The notes: generated from the sequence alone by a model not told the origin. A stretch of 9,473 bases of DNA from CAYMTN01 sp964393335 (GCA_964393335.1 CAYMTN010000210.1:1-9473); one strand, 5' to 3'. Counted from the first letter of the stretch, positions 1-5,867 are shown. Numbers and translations are program-made.

Positions 1-644
1 GGCGCATCAACGGGGCGAATATCGTCGGGGACGAGATCAGTTACCCCGGCGGCGGTGGCCCGGCCTACGCGATCAAAGCCGTCGAAAAAGTGCTGGGTGT
101 GCGCATCCAGTATTACGTGTTGATCAACTTTGAGGTCTTCAACAAGCTGATCGACGCGATTGGCAACATCGAAGTGTGCCCGCCAGAACCGATCGACGAC
201 GATCACTATCCCGACGGCAGCTACGGCACCATCACGATTCACTTTGACGCCGGGTGCCAGAAGCTCGACTCCGAGCGGCTGCTGCAATACGCCCGCACGC
301 GCCACAGCGACAGCGACATCGGGCGCGCCGGCCGCCAGCAGGAAGTGATCCTCGGCGTGCGACAGCGCATCTTGAGCACGGGCGGCGTCCGCGCCTTGAT
401 CCCGGAAGCGGCGTCGTTGTGGTCGTCGTTGCAGGCCAACATCCGCACTAATTTGACGTTTGAGGACATGGTCAGCCTGGCGCTGTACGCGGAGAACATC
501 CCGCAGGAGAACATCCGCCAGGGGCAAATCACGTTCGAAGACGTGGAGATGAGCACCACGCCGGATGGCGATCAAATCCTGGTGCCGATCTCGTCGGATA
601 TTTTCACGAAGGTCGAAAAACTGTTCAGCCCGCCGGGGTCGTGA
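1..644 (+). CDS. LCP (LytR-CpsA-Psr) family protein, 5' truncated
   Basis: LCP proteins are membrane-anchored, extracytoplasmic phosphotransferases that attach polyisoprenoid-linked glycopolymers to the cell wall or to other surface acceptors. The reading frame is open from base 3, so the N-terminus, with the expected membrane anchor and the first part of the LCP domain, lies outside the window. The visible 213 residues show the family pattern: a G-G-G-P-AYAIKAVEKVLG stretch, YYVLINFEVFNKLIDAIG, then the lipid-phosphate-binding signature LQYARTRHSDSDIGRAGRQQ with its run of arginines. The protein ends soon after the LCP domain and has no obvious LytR_C tail. An internal GTG at 90 gives a shorter possible start, but the family homology continues upstream of it, so it is not the real start. 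The gene converges on the ABC permease with a 69-bp gap. Family assignment is firm; substrate is unknown. Confidence 0.93.
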   Translation, partial: RINGANIVGDEISYPGGGGPAYAIKAVEKVLGVRIQYYVLINFEVFNKLIDAIGNIEVCPPEPIDDDHYPDGSYGTITIHFDAGCQKLDSERLLQYARTRHSDSDIGRAGRQQEVILGVRQRILSTGGVRALIPEAASLWSSLQANIRTNLTFEDMVSLALYAENIPQENIRQGQITFEDVEMSTTPDGDQILVPISSDIFTKVEKLFSPPGS

Positions 645-677
645 GCGGGCATCGGCAGCCGTCACCTGATACCGGGG

Positions 678-701
678 CGGGGCGCGATCAGCCGTGCCCC
701 G
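678..701. terminator. Hairpin between convergent genes, possible bidirectional terminator
   Basis: CGGGGC at 678-683 pairs with GCCCCG at 696-701. The stem extends inward to nine pairs (678-686 with 693-701, one G-U) around a six-base loop. It lies in the 69-bp gap between the convergent LCP and permease genes, where a shared terminator would be expected. No T-run follows on either strand, so a classical intrinsic terminator is not proven. Confidence 0.35.
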
Positions 702-713
702 TTCGATCCACCC

Positions 714-1481
714 TCACGTGATTTCCTGCCGTTGCAAGATCAGGCAGCTTCCGCCGACCGCCAGCACGGAAATCGCCAGCGAGACGATCAACGCGCCCCA
801 CCGGTCCGGGCCGCCGGTCCCGGCAGCCAGCGCGTTGCCCCAGCTCGTGAGCGCGCCCGGCGCGAGGTGCGTAAACGCGCCTGCCAGCAGCAGCACGAAC
901 ACGAGCATAAACGCCAGCCCGCCCGCGCCCGTCATCGAGCGCCCTAACGTGCTCGCCAGCACGGAGAGGCCCACCAGGTTCAGCAGCCACACGTAGAGCA
1001 GGGCCAGCATCGCCACGAACCCACCCACGTCCGGCGCGCTGAACAGCAGCACGGTATACACGTAGGCGGCCAACCCGGCCAGCGCCAGCCCCAGCGCAAA
1101 CAGGAACGCCAGCGCGGCGAACTTGGCCAGCACAAACACCGCGCGCGGCAGGGGATGCGGCAGCATCAACGCGGCCTGCCCGCGCTCTTTTTCCCCGACG
1201 ATCACGCCGAAACTCATCAGCACGGCCAGCAGCAGCCCGAATTGCGTCGTGTTCTTGACGAACTGGTCGATGGCGTCTTTCTGCGTCGGCGTGGGAATGG
1301 TGATCGTGACGCCCTGCATCTGGTTTTCGCCCATCGACTTGAGCAGGTCCGGCGTGATCTTCGCCAGAACCGGCGACATCAGCCCGAACAACACCAGCAC
1401 AGCCACGACGATCAGGAGTTTTTTCGTGTGCCACAGCTCGCGCAGCTCTTTCTGAAACTGCACACGGAATACGCGCATCAT
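714..1481 (-). CDS. ABC-2 type transporter permease (YxlG-like)
   Basis: This is the membrane subunit of an ABC-2 type exporter, expected to pair with the ATPase encoded directly upstream. It has 255 residues, close to Bacillus YxlG. A charged N-terminus precedes about six hydrophobic segments, near residues 23-40, 80-96, 120-146, 153-177, 187-206 and 229-249. After the second comes the family's cytoplasmic coupling element, GEKERGQAALMLPHP (residues 96-110), which matches the E-K-E-R-G-T-L-E-L-L-L type motif of ABC-2 permeases. An extracellular loop of about 40 residues lies between helices 1 and 2. AAGGAGG at 1489-1495 is a strong ribosome binding site seven bases before ATG 1481; a second ATG at 1478 follows at once and could be used instead. 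The start overlaps the ATPase stop (ATGA), so translation is probably coupled. Transported substrate cannot be told from sequence. Confidence 0.93.
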   Translation of the reverse strand: MMRVFRVQFQKELRELWHTKKLLIVVAVLVLFGLMSPVLAKITPDLLKSMGENQMQGVTITIPTPTQKDAIDQFVKNTTQFGLLLAVLMSFGVIVGEKERGQAALMLPHPLPRAVFVLAKFAALAFLFALGLALAGLAAYVYTVLLFSAPDVGGFVAMLALLYVWLLNLVGLSVLASTLGRSMTGAGGLAFMLVFVLLLAGAFTHLAPGALTSWGNALAAGTGGPDRWGALIVSLAISVLAVGGSCLILQRQEIT

Positions 1482-2440
1482 AACACGGCCTCCTTGACGG
1501 CGGGCGTCTCGTCGGGGGATGGCTCGCCGTTGGTCAGCGTCAAAAACACGTCTTCCAACGTCGCGCCGAGCAGCTCAAAGCGCGATACCGACAGCCCGAC
1601 CAGCATCGGCAGCAGTTCGTGCCGCGCGGTGTTCACGTCGCGCACGCTCAGGCGCAGCCGCGCGCCTTCCTGCGTCACGCGCTCGACCCAGGGCAGGCCG
1701 CGCAGCCGGTCGGCCAGCGCCGCCAGGCGCGGGATGTCGTCCGGGACGGCGTCCACTTCAAAAATCGGGCGTGCGAAACGGGCCAGCAGCTCGTCGCGTT
1801 GGGCTTGCAGCACCAGCCGCCCCTGGTCGATGATGCCGACGTCGTCGCAGATGCGTTCGGCGTCGTTGAGGATGTGCGTCGAGAAAAAGACGGTCAGCTC
1901 GCCGCGCAGGTCCGCGAGAATCTCCAGAATCGCTTTGCGGCCCGCCGGGTCCAGCGCGGACACCGGCTCGTCCAGCAGCAGCACGGACGGGTTCGGCAGC
2001 AGGGCCTGCGCCAGCCCTAAGCGCTGCTTCATGCCGCGCGAAAAACCGCCGACGTGTTTGTGGGCCGCGTCGTGCAGCCCGACACGTTCCAGCGTGGCGT
2101 CGATCGGCGGGTCCGGCAGGTTGTGCAGGTCGGCGATGTATTGTAGAAATTCGTGGGCGCGCATCCAGCCGTAAAAGCTGGGCGTATCCGGCAGGTACCC
2201 AATCGGTGGGCGCGTCCGGCTGCCAACCGTCACGCCTTCGATCACGACCTGGCCTGCCGTCGCGTGCGCCAGCCCGGTCATGATGCGCAGCGTGGTGGTT
2301 TTGCCTGCGCCGTTCGGCCCCAAAAACCCGAAGATCGCGCCGCGCGGCACGGTCAGATCAAGACCCGACAGGGCCGTGACCGTGCCAAACTGTTTGCTCA
2401 AACCGCGAATCTCAATGGCGGACGCCGTTCGGTTCGTCAT
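1478..2440 (-). CDS. ABC transporter ATP-binding protein (YxlF/DrrA-like)
   Basis: This 320-residue ATPase drives the exporter formed with the downstream permease. Walker A is GPNGAGKTT (41-49), the signature is FSRGMKQRLGLAQ (133-145), Walker B is VLLLDEP (153-159), the D-loop is SALD (161-164) and the switch histidine is H189. The Q-loop glutamine is replaced in GYLPDTPSFY (81-90), a variation usual in this subfamily of exporter ATPases, where GYLPE is common. After about residue 225 comes an extra C-terminal domain ending in LLGATLEDVFLTLT, as in DrrA/YxlF-type proteins. The frame is open up to 2662, but ATG 2440 is preferred because the family homology begins there and the codon overlaps the stop of the preceding gene by ATGA. 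Nothing essential is missing, so an active enzyme is expected. Confidence 0.97.
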   Translation of the reverse strand: MTNRTASAIEIRGLSKQFGTVTALSGLDLTVPRGAIFGFLGPNGAGKTTTLRIMTGLAHATAGQVVIEGVTVGSRTRPPIGYLPDTPSFYGWMRAHEFLQYIADLHNLPDPPIDATLERVGLHDAAHKHVGGFSRGMKQRLGLAQALLPNPSVLLLDEPVSALDPAGRKAILEILADLRGELTVFFSTHILNDAERICDDVGIIDQGRLVLQAQRDELLARFARPIFEVDAVPDDIPRLAALADRLRGLPWVERVTQEGARLRLSVRDVNTARHELLPMLVGLSVSRFELLGATLEDVFLTLTNGEPSPDETPAVKEAVL

Positions 2441-2649
2441 TCCGGGTACCCTTCGTCTCTGCGCCCCAACACAAAGTACAGGATCACGCCGATCAACTCG
2501 CCGAACGCCACAATCACCACCCAGGCCCAGGTCGGCAGGGGCGGGCGTGTGCCCCCGTTGCGGTAGATGTCGTACAACGCATAAATTTGCAGGCCGACCT
2601 GGATCACCACCAGCGGCAGTACGGCCAGGACCAGCGTGTTTGTGCTCAT
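2437..2649 (-). CDS. PLDc_N domain small membrane protein (YxlE-like)
   Basis: This 70-residue membrane protein has two hydrophobic segments, about residues 6-24 and 45-65, joined by a short loop with YDIYRNGGTRPPLPTW. The second segment, WAWVVIVAFGELIGVILYFVLGRR, has the layout of the PLDc_N family (phospholipase D nuclease N-terminal region): W, a hydrophobic stretch, G-ILYF, then G-R. In Bacillus, YxlE of this family sits directly before the ABC genes yxlF and yxlG in the sigY operon and acts with YxlD against SigY; gene order here is the same. An upstream ATG at 2679 lacks a ribosome site, whereas GGGAGG lies six bases before ATG 2649, so 2649 is chosen. It is the first gene of the operon. 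A role as accessory or regulatory subunit of the exporter is inferred. Confidence 0.85.
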   Translation of the reverse strand: MSTNTLVLAVLPLVVIQVGLQIYALYDIYRNGGTRPPLPTWAWVVIVAFGELIGVILYFVLGRRDEGYPE

Positions 2650-2677
2650 AGGTGCCTCCCAATTAATGACCGGCATC

Positions 2678-2708
2678 ATTCTACCGTAAACAGGGTAGCT
2701 GCTGTATA
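2678..2708 (-). promoter_or_regulatory. Candidate -10 elements for the PLDc_N-ABC operon
   Basis: Two minus-strand hexamers fit a -10 box: TATACA at 2703-2708 and TAGAAT at 2678-2683 (five of six to TATAAT). Neither has a TTGACA-like -35 at 16-18 bp. The first has the 11-bp repeat array directly over its -35 position, which suits an activator-dependent promoter. Which one is used is not resolved. Confidence 0.35.
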
Positions 2709-2774
2709 TGTCAGTCCGGTTACGCTAATATGACAGTTTTGTGACGGATTCTTGACGTACCCATGACAAAAACG
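2709..2774 (-). promoter_or_regulatory. 11-bp direct-repeat array, probable OmpR/PhoB-family binding site
   Basis: TGAC occurs on the plus strand at 2731, 2742, 2753 and 2764, each exactly 11 bases apart (GTCA-N7 on the minus strand). Weaker copies continue the same phase at 2720 (TTAC) and 2709 (TGTC). Direct repeats at one helical turn are the mark of OmpR/PhoB-type response regulators, which bind head-to-tail on one face of DNA. The minus-strand unit CTGTCATATTA resembles half of an enterobacterial Pho box (CTGTCAT plus an AT-rich gap). The array covers the -35 position of the candidate promoter for the ABC operon, so activation of that operon is the likely role. The regulator itself is not in the window. 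Confidence 0.5.
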
Positions 2775-2793
2775 CCAGGGGTGCCCTGGCGTT
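2768..2793 (-). terminator. Intrinsic terminator of the 27-residue-repeat protein gene
   Basis: A perfect ten-pair stem (AACGCCAGGG at 2771-2780 with CCCTGGCGTT at 2784-2793) closes a three-base loop. Read on the minus strand it ends in five T residues (2772 down to 2768), as in a Rho-independent terminator. It lies about 180 bp downstream of the gene ending at 2973 and separates that gene from the PLDc_N-ABC operon. Confidence 0.75.
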
Positions 2794-2837
2794 AGTGGTT
2801 GGCGTTATTCGACCGGATGGCGCTGCCCCATACCCCG

Positions 2838-2952
2838 CCACCTTTTTCAAAAGGTGGGCTAAAACTTTGACTGGCCTTCCGGCGCGGCGCGTCGGAAGGC
2901 GGGGTCCAGGGGTCAATGGCCCCTGGTGGGTGCGCGAGGGTGAAACCCTCGC
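2838..2952. repeat. Four-hairpin intergenic element
   Basis: Four inverted repeats follow each other in 115 bp: CCACCTTTT/AAAAGGTGG (2838-2857), GCCTTCCG/CGGAAGGC (2874-2900, extendable inward to twelve pairs), CCAGGGG/CCCCTGG (2906-2926) and GCGAGGGT/ACCCTCGC (2934-2952). Spurious frames through it give peptides such as SPPFEKGGGVWG, which I recognise as typical of repeat-derived false ORFs in environmental genomes. It fills most of the 179-bp gap between the terminator stem and the stop codon at 2973, so it is transcribed as the 3' UTR of that gene. It carries no credible gene. It is probably a mobile or amplified REP-like element; copy number cannot be judged from one window. Confidence 0.6.
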
Positions 2953-2972
2953 AGAACTCACGCCCGCGTGTA

Positions 2973-3611
2973 CTAATCGACCGGTTTCTCCGACGTGACG
3001 TCCGGCGTATCCTCGTCGCCTTCGATATCAATCTTGCCGGACTGCTGGTACGGGGCGTCCTCGGGTGATTTCTTTTCGGACTTGGTCACCTTTTCGAACG
3101 CGCTGCGGACCTGGTCCACCATCTGGCTGCCGATCGTGTTCCAGTCGGCGTCGTCTTCGGTGCCGACTACGCTGGCGACCCAGCCGCGCACGTCGTGTTC
3201 GATCTTGGTGCCGATGTCGGCCCATGACGCCTGTTCGGGGGTCGGCTCGGCATCTTCCTCGGCGGGCGTGCCTTTGGCGCGGACCAACCGCGCGAGGTTG
3301 TAGCGCACGCGGTTCTCGATGCGCCCGCTGATGTCGGCCCAGTCGGCGTTTTCGTCTGCGCCGACCCACTTGCCGATGGCGTCACGCGTATTGGCGTCCA
3401 TCTTACCGCCGATGGCCTTCCAGTCGGCGGTTTCACCGGCTCCAACCCACCCGGCGATAGTGCGCCGCAGTTTTTCGTCGATGCGGTCGTCTAGGTTGTC
3501 GAATTCTTCTCGATCCGGGTCTTCGGCCCAATCGTGAACGGTTTCTTTGATCTCTTCGTCCAGTTGGTCGCCCATCTCGTCCGGATTCGGTGCTTGGTGA
3601 TTGTCAGACAT
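2973..3611 (-). CDS. Acidic protein of six 27-residue repeats, function unknown
   Basis: I do not recognise this 212-residue protein. It is very rich in Asp and Glu and has no signal peptide or membrane segment, so it is probably cytoplasmic. Almost all of it consists of six units starting at residues 10, 37, 64, 91, 130 and 157: exact 27-residue steps except for a 12-residue acidic insert after the fourth. The pattern is W-x2-I-G-x-K/R/Q-I/M-D/E-x3-R-x2-I-x2-W-V-G-A-D/E-E-x-A-D, which suggests one amphipathic helix per unit with an acidic turn. The tail after residue 183 is polar and probably disordered. The W-G-x-acidic-x-I-x-G arrangement faintly recalls the CsbD stress family, but that is only a resemblance. 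ATG 3611 is preferred over 3632 because GAGGG lies eight bases before it. It is a monocistronic gene with its own promoter and terminator. Confidence 0.85.
   Translation of the reverse strand: MSDNHQAPNPDEMGDQLDEEIKETVHDWAEDPDREEFDNLDDRIDEKLRRTIAGWVGAGETADWKAIGGKMDANTRDAIGKWVGADENADWADISGRIENRVRYNLARLVRAKGTPAEEDAEPTPEQASWADIGTKIEHDVRGWVASVVGTEDDADWNTIGSQMVDQVRSAFEKVTKSEKKSPEDAPYQQSGKIDIEGDEDTPDVTSEKPVD
3063..3584 (-). repeat. 81-bp coding tandem repeats (27 codons, six units)
   Basis: Unit starts on the minus strand are near 3584, 3503, 3422, 3341, 3224 and 3143. The word CCAGTCGGCG recurs on the plus strand at 3141, 3339 and 3420; 3339 to 3420 is exactly 81 bases, and 3141 to 3339 is 198, meaning 27 plus 39 codons. 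Units have diverged at the nucleotide level, so this is an old, selected protein repeat rather than a recent slippage event. Confidence 0.8.
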
Positions 3612-3655
3612 GGTGACATCCCTCTCATTCACTAGTTATGGGTGCATATCGTTCT

Positions 3656-3685
3656 ATTGTACTGTACGTCAAACCAGGGAGTCAC
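3656..3685 (-). promoter_or_regulatory. Promoter of the 27-residue-repeat protein gene
   Basis: On the minus strand GTGACT (3680-3685, four of six to TTGACA) is followed after 18 bases by TACAAT (3656-3661, five of six to TATAAT). This would start transcription near 3649, leaving a leader of about 40 bases before ATG 3611. A TTGACG at about 3667-3672 gives an alternative -35, but its matching -10 is poor. Confidence 0.42.
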
Positions 3686-3716
3686 GTTGCTGGGCCGCGT
3701 GCTTTTTACGAACTTC

Positions 3717-3956
3717 TTACGCTTGAAAGCGCTGGTAGAGCAGGTAGCCCGCCACCGTGCCGATCACGGGGCTGCCGCTGCCCAGGAGCAGGGGCAGCAG
3801 GTTGACCGGCGAGGCGACGTCCCAGTCGAGGCGGTAGGCCCACAGCAGCGCGACCACAAAACACCCTGCCGTGACCAGCAGGCTGACCAGCACGCTGATC
3901 ACCAACCGGCGCTGTTTGGCGCGGCGTTGGGCCGCTGCGTCACGTGCGGAAGGCAT
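3717..3956 (-). CDS. Small two-helix membrane protein
   Basis: This 79-residue protein of unknown function begins with a strongly basic stretch (MPSARDAAAQRRAKQRR), followed by a hydrophobic segment at about 18-40 and a second at about 50-74, with a short loop containing YRLDWDVASP. The basic N-terminus predicts that both ends are cytoplasmic. It starts 18 bp after the stop of the HerA-like ATPase on the same strand and is very probably cotranscribed with it. The ribosome site is mediocre: GAGAGG lies eleven bases before the ATG. No alternative start has better support. A link to the ATPase, for example as a membrane tether, is only inferred from the spacing. Confidence 0.72.
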   Translation of the reverse strand: MPSARDAAAQRRAKQRRLVISVLVSLLVTAGCFVVALLWAYRLDWDVASPVNLLPLLLGSGSPVIGTVAGYLLYQRFQA

Positions 3957-3974
3957 GGGTCGCCCATCCTCTCA

Positions 3975-5684
3975 TCACCGGATGCGCCGGGATTCGCGGT
4001 CGGTTGGTTTGGCGGCAGGCCGGGCTGCGCCGCCGTCACCGGCCAGGCTGCTGTAAAAATCGGTATCGTAACTGCGCGTTCTGACCACAACCGGCATCGG
4101 CACAGCATGGCCCATGATGATCGCTTGCTGCCGGGTATCCAGCCGGGCAAGGACCTCGCGCAGGCCGCCCGCGCCGCTGATGCCGGTCAGCACGGCGGCG
4201 ATATCGCGCTCGTTATCCAGCAGCGCCGTGACACGCGTCCCGACCTGGCTCATCACTTCCTCATCGATGCCGCTGGGGCGCTGGTCCACGATCAACAGCG
4301 TGACGTTGTATTTGCGCAGCTCGCGGGCGATGGTGCCGAAAATCGTCTGCCGCGCGATCAACGGATCGAGGAATTTGTGCGCTTCCTCAATCGTGATCAA
4401 CAACTGCGGCGGTTCCAGGCTTTCGTCGCCGAGCGCCTTTTCGACGCGCTCCACGTACATGCTGTGGATGCGGCGCGTCAGGTAGTTGGCGACCAGGATA
4501 TACGCTTCCAGCGCGTTGCCGTAGCGCCCAAACTCCAGCACGACGCTGGTCCGCCGCTCGATGAACTCGATGATCTTTTTGGCCGAATCGTCGGCGGCGC
4601 GCGGCGTGAGGAACCCGAAGCGTTCGAAGCGCTGCACGCGCCGCTTGAGCGCCAGCACCGACGCCGGACTCGCGGCCAGCTCGTCCCTGAGCAGCTCCAT
4701 GACCTCGGCTCCGGCTTCGATCAGCCGCCCGATCCAGGCCGCACCCCACAGCTTTTGCAGTTCGTAGGCCGCGTCGATCATCGAGTCGGAGAGGTCCATC
4801 GTCGTTTTGAGCATGGCGAGGTCTTCCGGCTCGATCTCGTCGTAGCCGATGGTCACGACCTGATCGGCTCGCGCACCGCGCCGCCGGGTCGCTTCGTCGT
4901 CCAGCGTGAAGATCGCCACGCGGCTGCTAAACAACTGCTTCAGCCCTTTGGCTTGCGTGCCGTGTTCGTCTTTGACCGCCCAGCCGTAATCGTTGTGCAT
5001 GTCGAAGATCAGGTTGACGGCCTTGTCGTTTTTGATGATGCCCGCCAGCAGGATACGCGTCAGAAAACTCTTGCCCGTGCCGCTCTTGCCGAAAACGCCC
5101 ACCGAGCGCTCGACCAGCCGCTGTAAGTCCAGGTTGATCTGCGTTTCTTCCAGTTCAAGCGGCGTGCCGACGTTGAAATGCGCCGCGTCTTCCTGGCCGA
5201 ACACGTCGTTCACGTCGTCGGCGGTGGCGATCTCGACCGGCATAAAATGGCTGGGGATCGTCTTGACCGGTTTCGGCTCGCCCTCGTCCACGTCAATCGT
5301 CAGCATGGGTGCGACGTGCAGCGTCCCGAACGCCGCCGTGCCGCTGTAAATTTCGCGCAGAAACGGGTCGCTGAGGTCCGGCGGATCGCTGCGGATGGCC
5401 GGGTTGGTCGCGTCCAGCATGATGTCGGTGATCATGCAGAAAAAGCGCTTTTGCTGCCCGCGCACGACTACGTAACGCCCCACCGCCAATTCTTCGATCA
5501 CGGTTTCGCGGTCGAGCTTGACGTCCAGCCCCTTGCTGAGCGAGCCGCCGACCACGACGCCCAGCCGCCGCCCGGCCATCAACAGCGCGTCCGCGCCGGA
5601 CCGTGCCGGGCCGCTGGCGGAGCCAGGCGGGAACCAGTCGTCCAGGTTATCCGAATCGGGGAAAAGCGGGTCGCGTGCGCTCAT
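3975..5684 (-). CDS. HerA-like (DUF87 / HAS-barrel) hexameric ATPase
   Basis: HerA-type proteins are FtsK-related hexameric DNA translocases; in archaea HerA works with the nuclease NurA in DNA end resection, and bacterial relatives act in repair or phage defence. This copy has 569 residues, a usual length. Residues about 30-150 form a beta-rich N-terminal region of the HAS-barrel kind. Walker A is GKSGTGKS (199-206), followed by LIFDMHNDYG (225-234), equivalent to the D-P-H-G-E-Y motif. A helical insert follows, then Walker B LLITIEEAHKF (428-438) with E433/E434, and the motif DQRPSGIDEEVMSQVGTR (467-484), typical of the family. The C-terminus is polar and basic. GAGGA lies six bases before ATG 5684. 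A good promoter and a LexA-type palindrome lie upstream. No NurA-like nuclease is adjacent; the downstream partner is a small membrane protein. Family is firm; the exact role is not. Confidence 0.93.
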   Translation of the reverse strand: MSARDPLFPDSDNLDDWFPPGSASGPARSGADALLMAGRRLGVVVGGSLSKGLDVKLDRETVIEELAVGRYVVVRGQQKRFFCMITDIMLDATNPAIRSDPPDLSDPFLREIYSGTAAFGTLHVAPMLTIDVDEGEPKPVKTIPSHFMPVEIATADDVNDVFGQEDAAHFNVGTPLELEETQINLDLQRLVERSVGVFGKSGTGKSFLTRILLAGIIKNDKAVNLIFDMHNDYGWAVKDEHGTQAKGLKQLFSSRVAIFTLDDEATRRRGARADQVVTIGYDEIEPEDLAMLKTTMDLSDSMIDAAYELQKLWGAAWIGRLIEAGAEVMELLRDELAASPASVLALKRRVQRFERFGFLTPRAADDSAKKIIEFIERRTSVVLEFGRYGNALEAYILVANYLTRRIHSMYVERVEKALGDESLEPPQLLITIEEAHKFLDPLIARQTIFGTIARELRKYNVTLLIVDQRPSGIDEEVMSQVGTRVTALLDNERDIAAVLTGISGAGGLREVLARLDTRQQAIIMGHAVPMPVVVRTRSYDTDFYSSLAGDGGAARPAAKPTDRESRRIR

Positions 5685-5716
5685 GGGACATCCTCGTTGT
5701 TTGGCGTTCGGCGATT

Positions 5717-5728
5717 GAACATGTGTTC
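5717..5728. promoter_or_regulatory. Candidate LexA (SOS) operator
   Basis: GAACATGTGTTC is a palindrome with GAAC and GTTC arms and fits the Gram-positive-type LexA/DinR consensus GAAC-RNRY-GTTC on both strands. It starts four bases past the TATAAT box of the HerA-like gene and covers the predicted transcription start near 5726, the classic place for a repressor. Binding is inferred from sequence only. Confidence 0.5.
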
Positions 5729-5732
5729 TGAA

Positions 5733-5761
5733 ATTATAGATCGTTTCCCGGCTCCGCGCAA
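5733..5761 (-). promoter_or_regulatory. Promoter of the HerA-like ATPase operon
   Basis: The minus strand carries a perfect TATAAT (5733-5738) with a 17-base spacer from TTGCGC (5756-5761, three of six to TTGACA). Predicted start is near 5726, giving a leader of roughly 42 bases before ATG 5684. This is the best -10 box in the window. Confidence 0.6.
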
Positions 5762-5780
5762 CCGGCGAAAAGGCATTTTA

Positions 5781-5861
5781 CCACCGAGAACACGGAGAGA
5801 CACAGAGGAAGAATCATCATTTTTTGCTTTTCTCTGTGTTCCTCTGCGCCCTCCGTGGTGG
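5781..5861. repeat. CACAGAG-type imperfect inverted repeat
   Basis: The left arm starts CCACCGAGAACACGGAG and continues GACACAGAGGAA. The right arm, read on the minus strand, starts CCACCACGGAGGGCGCAGAGG. The arms share CCACC, CACGGAG and CAGAGGAA blocks with small offsets, around an AT-rich centre (about 5811-5830), and the element has TTTTA-like flanks. I recognise the word family (CCACCGAG, CACGGAG, CACAGAG) as a common intergenic repeat in environmental bacterial genomes. It begins seven bases after the lyase stop codon and may fold as that gene's 3' end, though no clean T-run follows. Confidence 0.65.
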
Positions 5862-5867
5862 CATGTT

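Noticed and set aside
1155..2174. 339-codon open frame on the plus strand
   Set aside because: It is antisense across both ABC genes and has Arg/Ser-rich composition typical of a shadow frame.
2441..2662. N-terminal extension of the ABC ATPase to 2662
   Set aside because: The extra 74 residues overlap the PLDc_N gene out of frame and have no homology to ATPases; ATG 2440 with the ATGA overlap is the natural start.
2681..2698. CTACC-N8-GGTAG inverted repeat over the TAGAAT hexamer, possible operator
   Set aside because: Arms are only five bases, so chance is a good explanation; not strong enough to call beside the 11-bp array.
2795..2998. 67-codon plus-strand frame and two minus-strand frames in the intergenic region
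   Set aside because: They consist of the translated hairpin element and give the familiar repeat-derived false peptides, with no ribosome site.
3659..3667. GTAC-rich short palindrome (TGTACTGTAC context) near the promoter of the repeat-protein gene
   Set aside because: Too short to separate from chance and partly made of the -10 element itself.
3700..3716. Terminator after the small membrane protein gene
   Set aside because: An A/T-rich run is present but no stem precedes it on the minus strand.
3642..5126. 494-codon open frame on the plus strand
   Set aside because: It is antisense to the membrane protein and the HerA-like ATPase, whose motifs are intact; the product is Arg/His/Asp-rich with no domain.
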